From contig CAMXCT020000275.1 in assembly GCA_947184155.2 (NCBI GenBank), forward strand, positions 37,501-101,500: 64,000 nt of DNA, in the 5' to 3' direction. Each line of letters begins with the position of its first letter. Within the stretch, counting starts at the first letter, position 1. The notes beneath the pieces were generated by a model. That model did not search any database and was not told where the DNA came from. It was given only the letters and a program-made list of their open reading frames with translations. This DNA comes from Cladocopium goreaui. Lineage: Eukaryota > Sar > Dinophyceae > Suessiales > Symbiodiniaceae. Shown here in pieces: positions 49,534-61,135 of the stretch. Position numbers and translations under genes: made by a program.

Positions 49534-52500
49534 ATGTGCAAGAAGAGTTTCTGGGTGAAGAGTCTCTAGGTGCAAAGTATATGGGTGAAAAGTTTGTGCA
49601 AGAAGAGTTTCTGGGTGAAGAGTCTCTGGGTGAAAAGTCTGTGCAAGAAGAGTTTGTCTGGTGGAAGAGTCTCTGGGTGAAAAGAATGTGAAAGTATATT
49701 GGGTGAAAGTATGTGCAAGAAGATTTTCTCTGGGTGAAGAGTCTTCTGGGTGAAAAGTATATGGGTGATAAGTAGGTGCAAGAAAGTGCGCTTGGGAAAG
49801 TAATGGGTTGAAAAATATGGGCAAGAAAAGTTTTCTTCTTCTAGTGAAGAGTCGCTGGGTGAAAAGTATATTGGTGACAGCCCACAAGGTATGTGAAATA
49901 AGAGTTTGTCTTGGTGAAGAATTCTTTGGTGAAAATTATATGGGTGAAAGTATGTGCAATAAGGGTTTCTGGGTGCGAGTCTCTGGGTTCTGGGTGAAAA
50001 GTATATGGGTAAAAAGTATGTTGCAGAAGATTTTCTCTAGGGGGAAGAGTCCTCTGGGGTGCAAAGTATTCCCTCTGGTAAAAAAAGTATATGGGTGAAA
50101 AGTTTGTGCAAGAAGAGGTTTCTTTCTGGGTGAAGAGTCTCTGGGGGTGACAAGTATGTGGGGTGAAAAGTAATGCTCACACAAGAAGAGTTTCTGGGTG
50201 AAGAGTCTGTGGGTGAAAAGTATATGGGTGAAAAGTATGTGCAAGAAGAGTTTCTGGGTGAAGAGTTCTGGGTAAAAAGTATATGGGCGAAAAGTATGTG
50301 CAAGAAGAGTCTCTGGGTGAAAAGTCTGTGCAAGGAGAGTTTCTGGGTGAAAAATCTCTGGGTGAAAAGTGTATGGGCGAACTGATGTGCAAGAAGAGTT
50401 TCTGGGTGAAGAGTCTCTGGGTGAAAAGTATATGGGTGAAAAGTATGTGCAAGAAGAGTTTCTGGGTGCAGAGTCTCTGGGTGAAAAGTATATGGGTGAA
50501 AAGTATGTGCAAGAAGAGTTTCTAGGTGAAGAGTCTCTGGGTGAAAAGTATTCTCTGGGTAAAAAGTATATGGGTGAAAAGTATGTGCAAGAAGAGTTTC
50601 TGGGTGAAAAGTCTCTGGGTGAAAAGTCTGTGCAAGAAGAGTTTCTGGGTGAAGAATCTCTGGGTGAAAAGTATATGGGTGAAATGTATGTGCAAGAAGA
50701 GTTTCTAGGTGAAGAGTCTCTGGGTGAAAAGTATATGGGTGAAATGTATGTGCAAGAAGAGTTTCTGGGTGAAAGTATATGGGTGAAAAATATGTGCAAG
50801 AAAAGTTTCTAGGTGAAGAGTCTCTGGGTGAAAAGTATATGGGTGAAAAGTATGTGCAAGAAGGGTTTCTGGGTGCAGAGTCTCTGGGTGAAAGTATATG
50901 GGTGAAAAATATGTGCAAGAAAAGTTTCTAGGTGAAGAGTCTCTGGGTGAAAAGTATATGGGTGAAAAGTATGTGCAAGAAGAGTTTCTGGGTGGAGAGT
51001 CTCTGGGTGAAAAGTATATGGGTGAAAAGTATGTGCAAGAAGAGTTTCTGGGTGAAGAATCTCTGGGTGAAAAGTATATGGGTGAAATGTATGTGCAAGA
51101 AGAGTTTCTGGGTGAAGAGTCTCTGGGTGAAAAGTATATGGGTGAAAAGTATGTGCAAGAAGAGTCTCTGGGTGAAAAGTATATGGGTAAAAAGTAAAAT
51201 TGAGGCTCCGATGTGGGACCATTATATGTGCAAGAAGAGTTTCTGGGTGAAGAGTCTCTAGGTGAAAAGTATATGGGTGAAAAGTTTGTGCCAGGAGAGT
51301 TTCTGGGTGAAGAGTCTCTTGGTGAAAAGTCTGTGCAAGAAGAGTTTTCTGGGTGAAGAGTCTCTGGGTGAAAAGATGTGAACAGTATATTGGTGAAAAG
51401 TATGTGCAAGAAGAGTTTCTGGGTGAAGAGTCTCTGGGTGAAAAGTATATGGGTGAAAAGTAGGTGCAAGAAGAGTCTTTGGGTGAAAGTATATGGGTGA
51501 AAAATATGTGCAAGAAGGGTTTCTGGGTGCAGAGTCTCTGGGTGAAAAGTATATTGGTGAAAAGTATGTGCAAGAAGAGTTTCTGGGTGAAGAGTCTCTG
51601 GGTGAAAAGTATATGGGTGAAACGTATGTGCAAGGAGAGTCTCTGGGTGAAAAGTATATGGGTGAAAAGTATGTGCAAGAAGAGTTTCTGGGTGAAGAGT
51701 CTCTGGGTGAAAAGTATACGGGTGAAAAGTATGTGCAAGAAGAGTTTCTGGGTGAAGAGTCTCTGGGTGAAAAGTATATGGGTGAAAAGTATGTGCAAAA
51801 AGAGTTTCTGGGTGAAGAGTTTCTGGGTGAAGAGTATATGGGTGAAAAGTATGTGCAAGAAGAGTTTCTGGGTGAAGAGTCTCTGGGTGAAAAGTATATG
51901 GGTGAAAAGTATGTGCAAGAAGAGTTTCTTGGTGAAGAGTGTATGGGTGAAAAGTATGTGCAATAAGAGTTTCTGGGTGAAGAGTCTCTGGGTGAAAAGT
52001 ATATGGGTGAAAAGTATGTGCAAGAAGAGTTTCTGGGTGAAGAGTCTCTGGGTGAAAAGTATATGGGTGAAAAGTATGTGCAAGAAGAGTTTCTAGGTGA
52101 AGAGTCTCTGTGTGAAAAGTATATGGGTAAAAAGTATATGGGTGAAAAGTATGACGAAGAGTTTCTGGGTGAAGAGTCTCTGGGTGAAAAGTCTGTGCAA
52201 GAAGAATTTCTGGGTGAAGAATCTCTGGGTGAAAAGTATATGGGTGAAATGTATGTGCAAGAAGAGTTTCTAGTTGAAGAGTCTCTGGGTGAAAAGTATA
52301 TGGGTGAAAAATATGTGCAAGAAGAGTTTCTGGGTGACAGTATATGGGTGAAAAATATGTGCAAGAAAAGTTTCTAGGTGAAGAGTCTCTGGGTGAAAAG
52401 TATATTGGCGAAAAGTATGTGCAAGAAGAGTTTCTGGGTGAAGAGTCTCTGGGTGAAAAGTATATGGGTGAAACGTATGTGCAAGAAGAGTCTCTGGGTG

Positions 52501-52850
52501 AAAAGTATCTGGGTGAAAAGTATGTGCAAGAAGAGTTTCTGGGTGAAGTCTCTGGGTAAAAAGTATATATGGGTGAAAAGTATGCGCAAGAAGAGTTTCT
52601 GGGTGAAGAGTCTCTGGGTGAAAAGTCTGTGCAAGAAGAGTTTCTGGGTGAAGAATCTCTGGCTGAAAAGTATATGGGCGAAAAGTATGTGCAAGAAAAA
52701 AATTTGGGTGAAGAGTCTCTTTGTGAAAAGTATATGGGTGAAAAGTCTGTGCAAGAAGAGTTTCTGGGTGAAAAATCTCTGGGTGAAAAGTATATGGGTG
52801 AAATGTATTGAAGAGTCTCTGGGTGAAAAGTATGGTGGAAAATAGGGGTA
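49534..52850. repeat. type-B satellite array (second locus, second block)
   Basis: Same unit as the other B arrays. 49651-50182 is unusually indel-rich compared with all other B sequence. Confidence 0.9.
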
Positions 52851-52970
52851 GATGGGATGCTGGCTTTCGTTCCCCCCTTCTCAGGTTGTCATTGTAATTG
52901 TGTTGTAAATAGGTCTCCTCATTGTTGCACCAGCATGTGCCATTGTGTGCTACACAGATTGCCCCATCAG

Positions 52971-53045
52971 GCCAAGCTGGAAAAAGCTGAGCAAGACAAG
53001 ATCCGAATCATGGAGGCGCCACTGACAAAGTCTAAGTCATGCTGA
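52971..53045 (+). CDS. probable last exon of the coiled-coil gene
   Basis: Starts after ATCAG|G and encodes AKLEKAEQDKIRIMEAPLTK plus SKSC, then TGA at 53043-53045. The helix is charged and matches in style the exons at 43750-44146. If joined, the 8-kb composite element lies in the intervening intron. Confidence 0.45.
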   Translation, partial: AKLEKAEQDKIRIMEAPLTKSKSC

Positions 53046-53244
53046 GTGCTGCTACGTGCTTACCGGGACGGTCATATACAGTGCTGCCCATCAGGCAACA
53101 AGAGCTGTTGCACAAGACAGGGAGAAGGTCGTTGGTTTCAGGGTGACTAGATGCATGCAATGTGGAGCGTCTATCCACAACATCTTCCTATTTCTCCAGT
53201 CTTGTAGATCTTGTAGTTTTGCCTTGGTGTGAAAAAGAGCCGTC

Positions 53245-53475
53245 CCATCATGGCTAGGCTCAGGAGAGACGTGCGATGGACCAGCGGGGCACTGTCAAAG
53301 AGATTATCCACGGCACCGGTGGAAGACAGAGGTGCTTGGTATTGCTTGGTGCTTGCCGCTTTCTTGGTGCTCAATGCATGTTTGCATGTCGTACAGAGCT
53401 GGCGATTTTCAGGATGCCAGAGGCAGACCCTCTGAGTGCGCGGGCAGTACAGGCCAGGAGCTTTGCAGGTAATGG
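53245..53475 (+). CDS. candidate exon(s), unidentified
   Basis: Two overlapping plus frames look coding. One gives DQRGTVKEIIHGTGG (about 53276-53320). The other starts after TTTCAG|G near 53412, gives MPEADPLSARAVQARSFAG and ends at a GT donor near 53468. An alternative frame with a hydrophobic segment (CLVLAAFLVLNACLHVV) also exists. Not resolved. Confidence 0.33.
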
Positions 53476-53689
53476 AACAAGTACATACAAGTACTGCATC
53501 AAGTGATTTGTTTGCCAGGCAGGTACGAGCCGCCCAATGTCCAAGGACAACCATGTTCTAGACGGTCCTTTCCTTCCATGGGAGCTACTTGCGATCTCTT
53601 GCTATCCAGGACAGGCGAAGGGATACTTTTGAGACGGCTTCCACATCTGCTGGGAATCCAGGGTTTGAGCCTCAGATTCTTATTAAATG

Positions 53690-53945
53690 GAACAAACTCG
53701 GATTCAGCAACCAATGTGGATTCAGCAACTAATGATTCCACAACTCATTTGGTCGGATTCAGCAACTAATTGGATTTAGAAACTAATGTGTTCGGATTCA
53801 GAAACTAATGACTCAGAAACAAATGTCTTCGGATTCGGAAACTAATGGTTTCGGATTCAGAAACTAATGAAGTCGGATTCAGAAACTAACGAAGTCGGAT
53901 TCAGAACCTAATTTTTCAGAAACAAATGGTTCGTCAATGCGAAAC
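53690..53945 (+). repeat. GGATTCAGAAACTAATG tandem repeat, plus orientation
   Basis: About ten copies of ggattcagaaactaatg with short variable spacers. It is the inverted counterpart of 56375-56580. Confidence 0.8.
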
Positions 53946-53995
53946 AAATGAGTAAGTCTTAGTCCAGCCCTCAGCTGACACATCAACATTGCAAC

Positions 53996-56115
53996 CGTAT
54001 CTGGCAAATGCATGCATAGTCTCATCAACTTACAAAAAAAACTTGCCACGCTCTCTGGAACATACGTTCATGTTTACAAGAAGACAATTCAAAATTGCCA
54101 CCTCCTCCCTGGCAAACACATGCGTGTTCTTGTTAACGAACAAAACAAACTTGCCGCCCCTATGAACAACATGTCTCTGGCAAATCCATGCATAGTCTTG
54201 TTAACAAAGAAACAAATTTGCCGACCCTCTGAACAACAGGTTCCTTTTTCTAAAGAACACTTCAAAATTGCCACCTCCGCTGGCAAATACATGCGTATTC
54301 TTGTTAACAAAGAAAACACGCTTGCCACCCCTCTGAACAGCACGTTTCTTTGTCCACCAGAACAATTCAAAATTGCTACCCCCTCTGGCAAATATATGCG
54401 TATCCTTTCATATCCTTGCTAACTAGCAAGGCATCATTGCCACCCCTCTGAAAAATACGTTCCTTTTTCCACCAGAACCATTCAAAATTGCTACCCCTCT
54501 GGCAAATACATGCGTATTCTTGTTAACGAAGAAAGCAAACTTTCCACCCCTCTGAAAAACACGTTTCTTTGTCCCCAGAACAATTCAGAATTGCCACCCC
54601 CTCTGGCAAATACATTCATATGCTTGCTAACTAGCAAAACATAATTGCTACCTCTCTGAACAACACGTTTCTTTTTCCACCAGAACCATTCAAAATTGCA
54701 ACCCCCTCTGGCAAATACATGCCTATTCTTGCTACCTAGCAAAACATAATTGCCACCCCTCTGAACAACACGTTTCTTTTTCCACCAGCACCATTCAAAA
54801 TTGCCACCCTTCCGCCAAATACATGCATATTCTTGCTAACTAGCAAAACATAAGTGCCACCCTTCTGAACAACACGTTTCTTTTTCCACCAGAACAATTC
54901 AAAATTGCCACCCTCTGTGGCAAATACATGCGTAGTCTTGCCAACGAGCAAAACAAACTTGCGAACCCCCTCTGAACCACAATGTCATGCCTCGAAGGCA
55001 ATTCCAAATTGCCACCACCCCTGGCAAATACATGCGTAGTCTCGTCAACGAACAAAACAAATTTGCTTCCACCTCTGAAAAACACATTTCTTTTTCCACC
55101 AGAACAATTCGAAATTGCCAACCCCTCTGGCAAATACATGCGTATGCTTGCTAACCAGCAAAACATAATTTCTAACCCTCTGAACAACACGTTCCTTTTT
55201 CCACCAGAACCATTCAAATTGCCACCCCTTCCGCCAAATACATGCGTATTCTTGTTAACAAAGAAAACAAACTTTCCACTTTCCAACCCTCTGAAAAACA
55301 TGTTGTTTTTTCCACCAGAATAATTCAAAATTGCTACCCCCTTCTGGCAAATACATGCGCATTCTTGTTAACAAAGAAAACAAACTTTCCACCCCTCTGA
55401 AAACCACATTTCTTTGTCCACCAGAACAATTCAAAATTGCCACCCCCTCTGGCAAATACATGCGTAGTCTTGCCAACGAACAAAACAAATTTGCGACCAT
55501 CTCTGAAAAACACATTTCTTTGTCCACCAGAACAATTCGAAATTGCCAGCCCCTCTGGCAAATACATGCGTGTTCTTGCTAACTAGCAAAACATAATTAC
55601 CAACCCTCTGAACAACACGTTTCTTTTTCCACCAGGACCAGAACCATTCAAAATTGCCAACCCCTCTGGCAAATACATGCGTAGTCTTGCCAACGAACAA
55701 AAGAAATTGTGACCCCCGCTGAATTTGAACCACAATGTCACGACTAGAAGGCAATTCAAAATTGCCACCTCGTCTGGCAAATGCACGCGGAATCTTGTTA
55801 ACTGAACAACCCGTTTCTGTACCATCAGAATAATTCAAAATTGCTACCTCCTTCTGGCAAATACATGCGTATTCTTGCCAACTAGCAAAACATAATTGCC
55901 ACCCCTCTGAAAAACAGGTTCCTTTTTCCACCAGAACAATTCAAAATTGCCATCTCCTCTGGCAAATACATGCATATTTTTGTTAACTAACGAGACAAAC
56001 TTGCGACCCCTCTGAACAACACGTTCCTTTTTCCACCAGAACAATTCAAAATTGCCACCCCCTTTGGCAAATACATGCGTAGTCTTGGAAATTAACAAAA
56101 CATATGTGCGACTTC
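53996..56115. repeat. about 107-bp satellite, roughly twenty copies
   Basis: Each unit holds ttccaccagaacaattcaaa, then attgccacccctctggcaaa, tacatgcgtattcttgttaa, and a caaaacaaacttgccacccc-like tail. Copies differ by substitutions and small indels. Frames on either strand are artefacts. Confidence 0.88.
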
Positions 56116-56374
56116 CTCTGGACCTGTGCGTGTGAGCCCACGTCAAGGTTCGAATTGAGGTGCTTCACCCCTTGCCCGTTTCATTGCCATTGGGCGCAAT
56201 AGAGAAGAGAAAAGATCTCACATGTCAAGCGTATCTGGCTTCGGACGAGACTCCAGCTCCACTGAAGTCGATGAGTGCCAAACTCATCAAAGGCTGGCGT
56301 GTGGACAAAACGTGTGCATAGAACTCACATGCATGTGAGCGGAAAAAGGCATTTGGTGCCGAGGACATGGTGGA
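56116..56374. other. spacer, nothing recognised
   Basis: Short stretch between the satellite and the inverted flank. No gene. Confidence 0.4.
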
Positions 56375-56580
56375 TCATTAGTTTCCGAATACATCTGTAT
56401 TAGTTTCAGAATATAAGTTTCCGAATACAGACCCTGAACATTAGTTTCGGAATGCAACTGTATTACTTGTCGAATATATGTTTCCGAATACAAGTGCGTT
56501 TGTTTCCGAATATAAGTTTCCGAATGCAACTGGTATTAGTTTCCGAATGCAACTGCATAACGGCATAAGTTTCCGGTAAC
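56375..56580 (-). repeat. ATTAGTTTCCGAA tandem repeat, minus orientation
   Basis: Copies of attagtttccgaatac and variants are the reverse complement of the repeat at 53690-53945, so the two flank the 54-56 kb satellite in inverted orientation. Confidence 0.75.
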
Positions 56581-56899
56581 CGCGACCGATTCTTATGACT
56601 TCTTATGCGGGCAGCAATGTGCAGATGCTCCCTCCAGACTCACATCCTGCAGCAACGTGCTAGGTTGTTTCGTGGAGCCGGAGCTGCAATCGCAGGATCA
56701 GCGTCAAGTACATCCATAGGACCGATTCTTTGCAGCGCGACGACTTGTAGATATATAGAGGAGATTCTTACACTGTAAGGACATGCACGGCCTGGAAGTA
56801 GCGGCAGTGCTTCTGAGAAGGTGGAGAAAGTCTGAGCCTGAGTCAGTGCAAGTAGCATGTGCCAACTAGTTGTTGTGGATCTTGTTTTGTATTTGTCAG

Positions 56900-57007
56900 G
56901 GTTTTGCATCTCGCGCACATTCTGGAGAAGAAGGCTCAACAAGTGTCGAGTTGGCAGTCACTCAAGCTTTTCTGCTTCTCCCATCCCACGCCTCTGAGAT
57001 TGGCAAG
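56900..57007 (+). CDS. probable 108-nt internal exon, unidentified
   Basis: Bounded by GTCAG|G and AAG|GTATGC. It is phase 0 on both sides and encodes 36 residues, including GFASRAHSGEEGSTSVELAV and FLLLPSHASEIGK. An upstream stretch near 56660-56750 may hold another exon (RLFRGAGAAIAGSASSTS). No family recognised. Confidence 0.45.
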
Positions 57008-57300
57008 GTATGCGCGTTTCACCGTCAGGGCGCACGAAGTTTCCAAGCCTCGATCCGAGTGATGAGCATTTATAAGCATTTGACATGTGTGCTGTGAGTG
57101 TCTAGTTTCGAACCCAGTTGATTCCCAGGTGATGATATGCGCGGACCTGGCATGAATGATGTGGTTCATGTCCGGGAGCAGCCATTTTGGGTCAAAGATC
57201 CATAACTCCTGCTCATTTTTATTGAACCGCAATTTGAATATAGTTGCCTAAAACATGAATATAAACTATAGGTTTTACTACATTTAAGAAGAATATATGA
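57008..57300. other. intron or spacer
   Basis: No gene seen. It leads into the TATATAGT microsatellite. Confidence 0.4.
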
Positions 57301-57440
57301 ACACATACACACGCACATATATAGTTATATAATGTTATATATATAGTTATATATATATAGTTATATATATATAGTTATATATATAGTTGTATATATAGTA
57401 TATATATAGTTATATATATAGTTATATATTGGTTTCCCCA
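57300..57440. repeat. TATATAGT microsatellite (left part)
   Basis: Runs of gttatatatata. The same motif resumes at 58035 after the TIR element. Confidence 0.9.
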
Positions 57441-57441
57441 T

Positions 57442-58027
57442 GTAATGCTTATAACGTCAAATTCACAATCTGGGTTCCTGGGCGCTATTTCTGGGTTCCT
57501 GGGCACTAATTCTATGTTCTTTCATGGTTCTGGAAGTAAAGTGCTGTGGAAATAGAATTTGACTCTTGCAATGTCCAAGCTTGGGTTCCTTTGACCATAA
57601 GGGGTTCGGCTATCAGATTCTTAACCCAGAACCGCCCAGGATTGCCCAGGACTTCCCAGGACTACCCAGACACTGCCCAGGTACTACCCAGGAATCCTGG
57701 AACAGTTATGCTAAGCATTGCAGAATTATAATGCTTATCGTAAGTGTCACCGAAACGGTTTGGCGTCTATAATGCTTGGCGCAACTGTCAGGTCGATTCC
57801 TGGGTAGTACCTGGGTACTAACTTCTGCCAGGATGTACTTCAACACTACCCACCAATCATCTCCAAGTTGTGACATGCATTAGACCGCGCTAGTGAGCTA
57901 TCCCAAGCACCAGATGTCCTAGTTTTTGAGCGGTCAAGCACAAACTTTTTTGATCTCCAGCCCCTGACCGTGCCACCCTCGGTGCCCCGCACCGTGCCCC
58001 GGATTTTTGCAATGTTATAAGCATTAC
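57442..58027. mobile_element. 586-bp element with 14-bp perfect terminal inverted repeats
   Basis: Left end gtaatgcttataac (57442-57455), right end gttataagcattac (58014-58027). It lies in an interrupted TATATAGT microsatellite. The interior contains cctgggtagtacctgg-type inverted segments and two further taatgctt copies. There is no transposase frame, so it would be a non-autonomous MITE-like element. A target-site duplication cannot be read because the target is repetitive. Confidence 0.6.
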
Positions 58028-58790
58028 GTGAGATAATCAAGTTATATATATAGTTATATATATAGTTATATATATAGTTATATATATAATTATATATATA
58101 GTTATATATATAGTTAAATATATATTGTTATATATATAGTTATATATAGAATTTTATATATATAGTTATATATATAGTTATATATAGAATTTTATATATT
58201 TAGTTATATATTAAAAATATATTAAATATATAGCTATAAATAGAATTATATATATAGTTATATATATATAAAATTATATATATATATAATTAAATATATA
58301 ATTATATATATATATAGAATTATATACAGAATTATATATTTATATATATAGTTCTATTTATATATAGTTATATATATAACTATTTATATATATATAATTA
58401 TATATAGAATTATTTATATAATTATATAAATATAGAATTATATATATAGAATTATGTTATAATTATGTTATATATATAATTTCTATAAATAAATATATAT
58501 ATATATATATTTATATTTATATTTATATATATATCTAATTATATATTTAATTATATATATATTTATTTAATTATATATATTCTAATATATATTTTTATAT
58601 AATTATATATATATATTAATATATATATATATATAATTATTTATATTTAAATTAATATATATATATACATATATATATAATTATATATATTTATACTTTT
58701 ATATTATATATATAATTATTTATATATAACCAATATATATATATCTATTATATATAATATTATGATATATATTTTTTTTTATATGTACTA
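58028..58790. repeat. TATATAGT / TATATAATT microsatellite (right part)
   Basis: Almost pure A/T with 8-11 bp periodicity. Confidence 0.9.
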
Positions 58791-60340
58791 ATTCTATATA
58801 TATATACAAAAAAAAATATCTGGAATACCATAGAAAATTGGAACATAATATCTTCTTGAATATCCACTATAAAAAGGGAGGATTTGTGCTCATTAATTTC
58901 TTTTTTTTTTAATTTTTTAATTGGGAAAATAACACCTGAGAAATGATTTAATTTTATTTATATATAATAAGGCATAATATATTTTTTTTTTATATTTGTG
59001 TTATATTTCATAGAGGCCCTGACCTGTAAACTAATTTAATCTTATTTATATAAGAGGATCTTTATGTTTGTGTTGTATATTTCATAGAGGTATTATTTTA
59101 GGCATATTGGAGGTCTATACAATTATTTTTATATTTTTTAGAGACAGGTTCCACTACAATATACTACATTGATATTCAATTTGCAACAATTTTAAATTTG
59201 AATTACCTGGCCTGTGCAGCGCATTTTACCCAATGGATCTCAATGGATCTCAATGGGAATATATAATTATATTTGATCCTATTTCTTTCCATAAATACTA
59301 TAATATTATATCCCGTCGCAAAGATCCGCAAAATTTTATACTGGGGCATTGTGGCTTGTATTTATTCGGAATTTATTGGGTATTTATAGGCTAGTAGCAA
59401 TCTGACATATAACTATATAACCATATTTATAAATATATATTTTTTTCTTTCGAATATACAATAAAATTAGGTAATATATATATATAATATAAATCTCTGA
59501 TTGGTGAGGATCCCCCCCCTTCCCCAGCAAATAGTTTGTAGTTTACTCAACAATTCGGCAATTTCTGGCTATCACCCTTCAATAATTTTAAGGATAATTA
59601 ATTTAAATAAATAAAATTCATCACTGCTACCTTAGCTATATTATTTCAGGGGGATCACGTACCAAAATATATTTTCAGAAATAATTATTAATTTCATGCG
59701 AAAACCATATACTTCTGGCATAGGTCAAACCATGCAAAACTAATTTCTGGGCTAGAAATTATTTTAACGGGTTCCGACCCCCAAAATAATTTTCCAACGA
59801 GGGATCAGGTGCCAAGCAATTATTTCGAAATAATTTTGGTTGAACCTATCGTAGCATTGCCGTTTTGTGGTGTCAAGAATGTTTGTCCATTGCCCAATGA
59901 AACTGCCGAAGCTTCAGTAGCCATTTGGTTCACAGTCACCCCTACCTTAGTTACCCCCCATCCCCCTTAAAATAATAAAACATAACTATTTCAATGGGGC
60001 TTGACATACATTCGATTCATCGACTTGACCTAGGAACACCTGGAAACAATTTCCATTAACCCCCCCTCAAAATGTCTTTCCCCAGGGGTTCCCTAGAATA
60101 ATATTATTTCAAAAATATGTTGACCCCCTTTCACATAATTATTTTGCAGGGGGTGCTACATGTCAAGCTTCAGCGACAAGTGTTCTCCCCCCTTCCACTC
60201 CAGCTCAATGTTTAAAACATATTTCGAAATACCAGTAGCCCCGCACAAGGCGGTGGCGGAAGTTTCAAAAATAGGAAACCTATAGGAGAGGTTGGTTGTT
60301 GTGAATCAGGGATGGCAAAGCGAATCCACTGATGGACCGA
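58790..60340. other. AT-rich non-coding tract with degenerate repeats
   Basis: Base composition drops well below the gene-bearing part. Loose repeats of ccccaaaataatttt and aaataattatttc occur from 59640 to 60170. There are stops in all frames. A doublet of caatggatct lies at 59231-59250. Confidence 0.6.
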
Positions 60341-60354
60341 AAGATGCTTGAGGT

Positions 60355-60635
60355 CTCCTCTCTGTCTCTCTCTTTCCCTGACTATCTACCTACCTATCTA
60401 TCTTCTATGTATCTATCTATCTAGCTATCTATCTCTCTTTTTCCCTCTTTCATCTAATTACCTATCTACCTATCTACCTATCTACCTATCTACCTATCTA
60501 TCTATCTATCTCTCTCTCTCTCTCTTTCATCTGTCTATCTGTCTATCTGTCTACCTGTCTATCTATCTATCTATCTATCTGTCTATCTGTCTATCTGTCT
60601 ATCTGTCTATTTGTCTACCTGTCTATCTGTGGTGC
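60355..60635. repeat. CTAT / CTGT / CTAC tetranucleotide microsatellite
   Basis: Runs of ctat and ctgt on the plus strand with a short CTCTCT core. Confidence 0.92.
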
Positions 60636-61118
60636 AGTGTCATTCAGTGTATTGTAGTGTAGTGTAATGTAGTGTAGTGTAGTGGAGTGTAGTGGAATGT
60701 AGTGTAGTGTAGTGTAATGTAGTGTAGTGTAGTGTAATTTCGTGTAGGGGAGTGTAGTTGTGTAGTCGTAGTTGTAATTGTAGTGTAGTGGAGTGCAGTG
60801 TAGTGTAATGTAGTGAAGTGTAGTGGAAGGTAGTGTAGTGTAATGTAGTGTAGTGTAGTGGAGTGTAGTGTAGTGGAGTGTAGTGTAGCGTAATGTAGTG
60901 TAGCGTAATGTAGTGTAGCGTAATGTAGTGTAGTGTAGTGCAATTTAGTGTAGTGGAGTGTAGTTGTAGTTGTAGTGTTGTGGAGCGTAGTGTAGTGTAA
61001 TGTAGTGTAGTGGAGTGTAGTGTAATTTAATGTAGTGTAGTGTAGTGGAGCGTAGTGTAGTGTAATGTAGTGTAGTATAGTGGAGTGTGGTGTAATGTAA
61101 CGTAGTGTAATGTAGTGA
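60636..61118. repeat. TAGTG pentanucleotide array
   Basis: gtagtgtagtgtaatgtagtg with point variants, about 480 bp. Confidence 0.92.
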
Positions 61119-61135
61119 AGCGAAGCGGCGAAGCG

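Larger units (their letters stand above)
44855..52886 (+). mobile_element. composite repeat element, copy 2 (8.0 kb)
   Basis: Same left end (tcacgaaagccagccgct) and right end (ttccccccttctcag then gt) as copy 1. The interior is leader plus type A (45060-45965), type B (45966-48778), a second type-A block (48779-49533) nearly identical to 45238-45965, and a second type-B array (49534-52850). So one [A+B] module has been duplicated inside the element. It appears to lie in an intron of the coiled-coil gene (exons before 44160 and at 52971). No enzyme-coding frame. Confidence 0.78.

Noticed and set aside
53996..56115. CRISPR-like array
   Set aside because: The whole unit of about 107 bp is repeated with gradual divergence; there are no constant repeats with unique spacers, and the context is eukaryotic.
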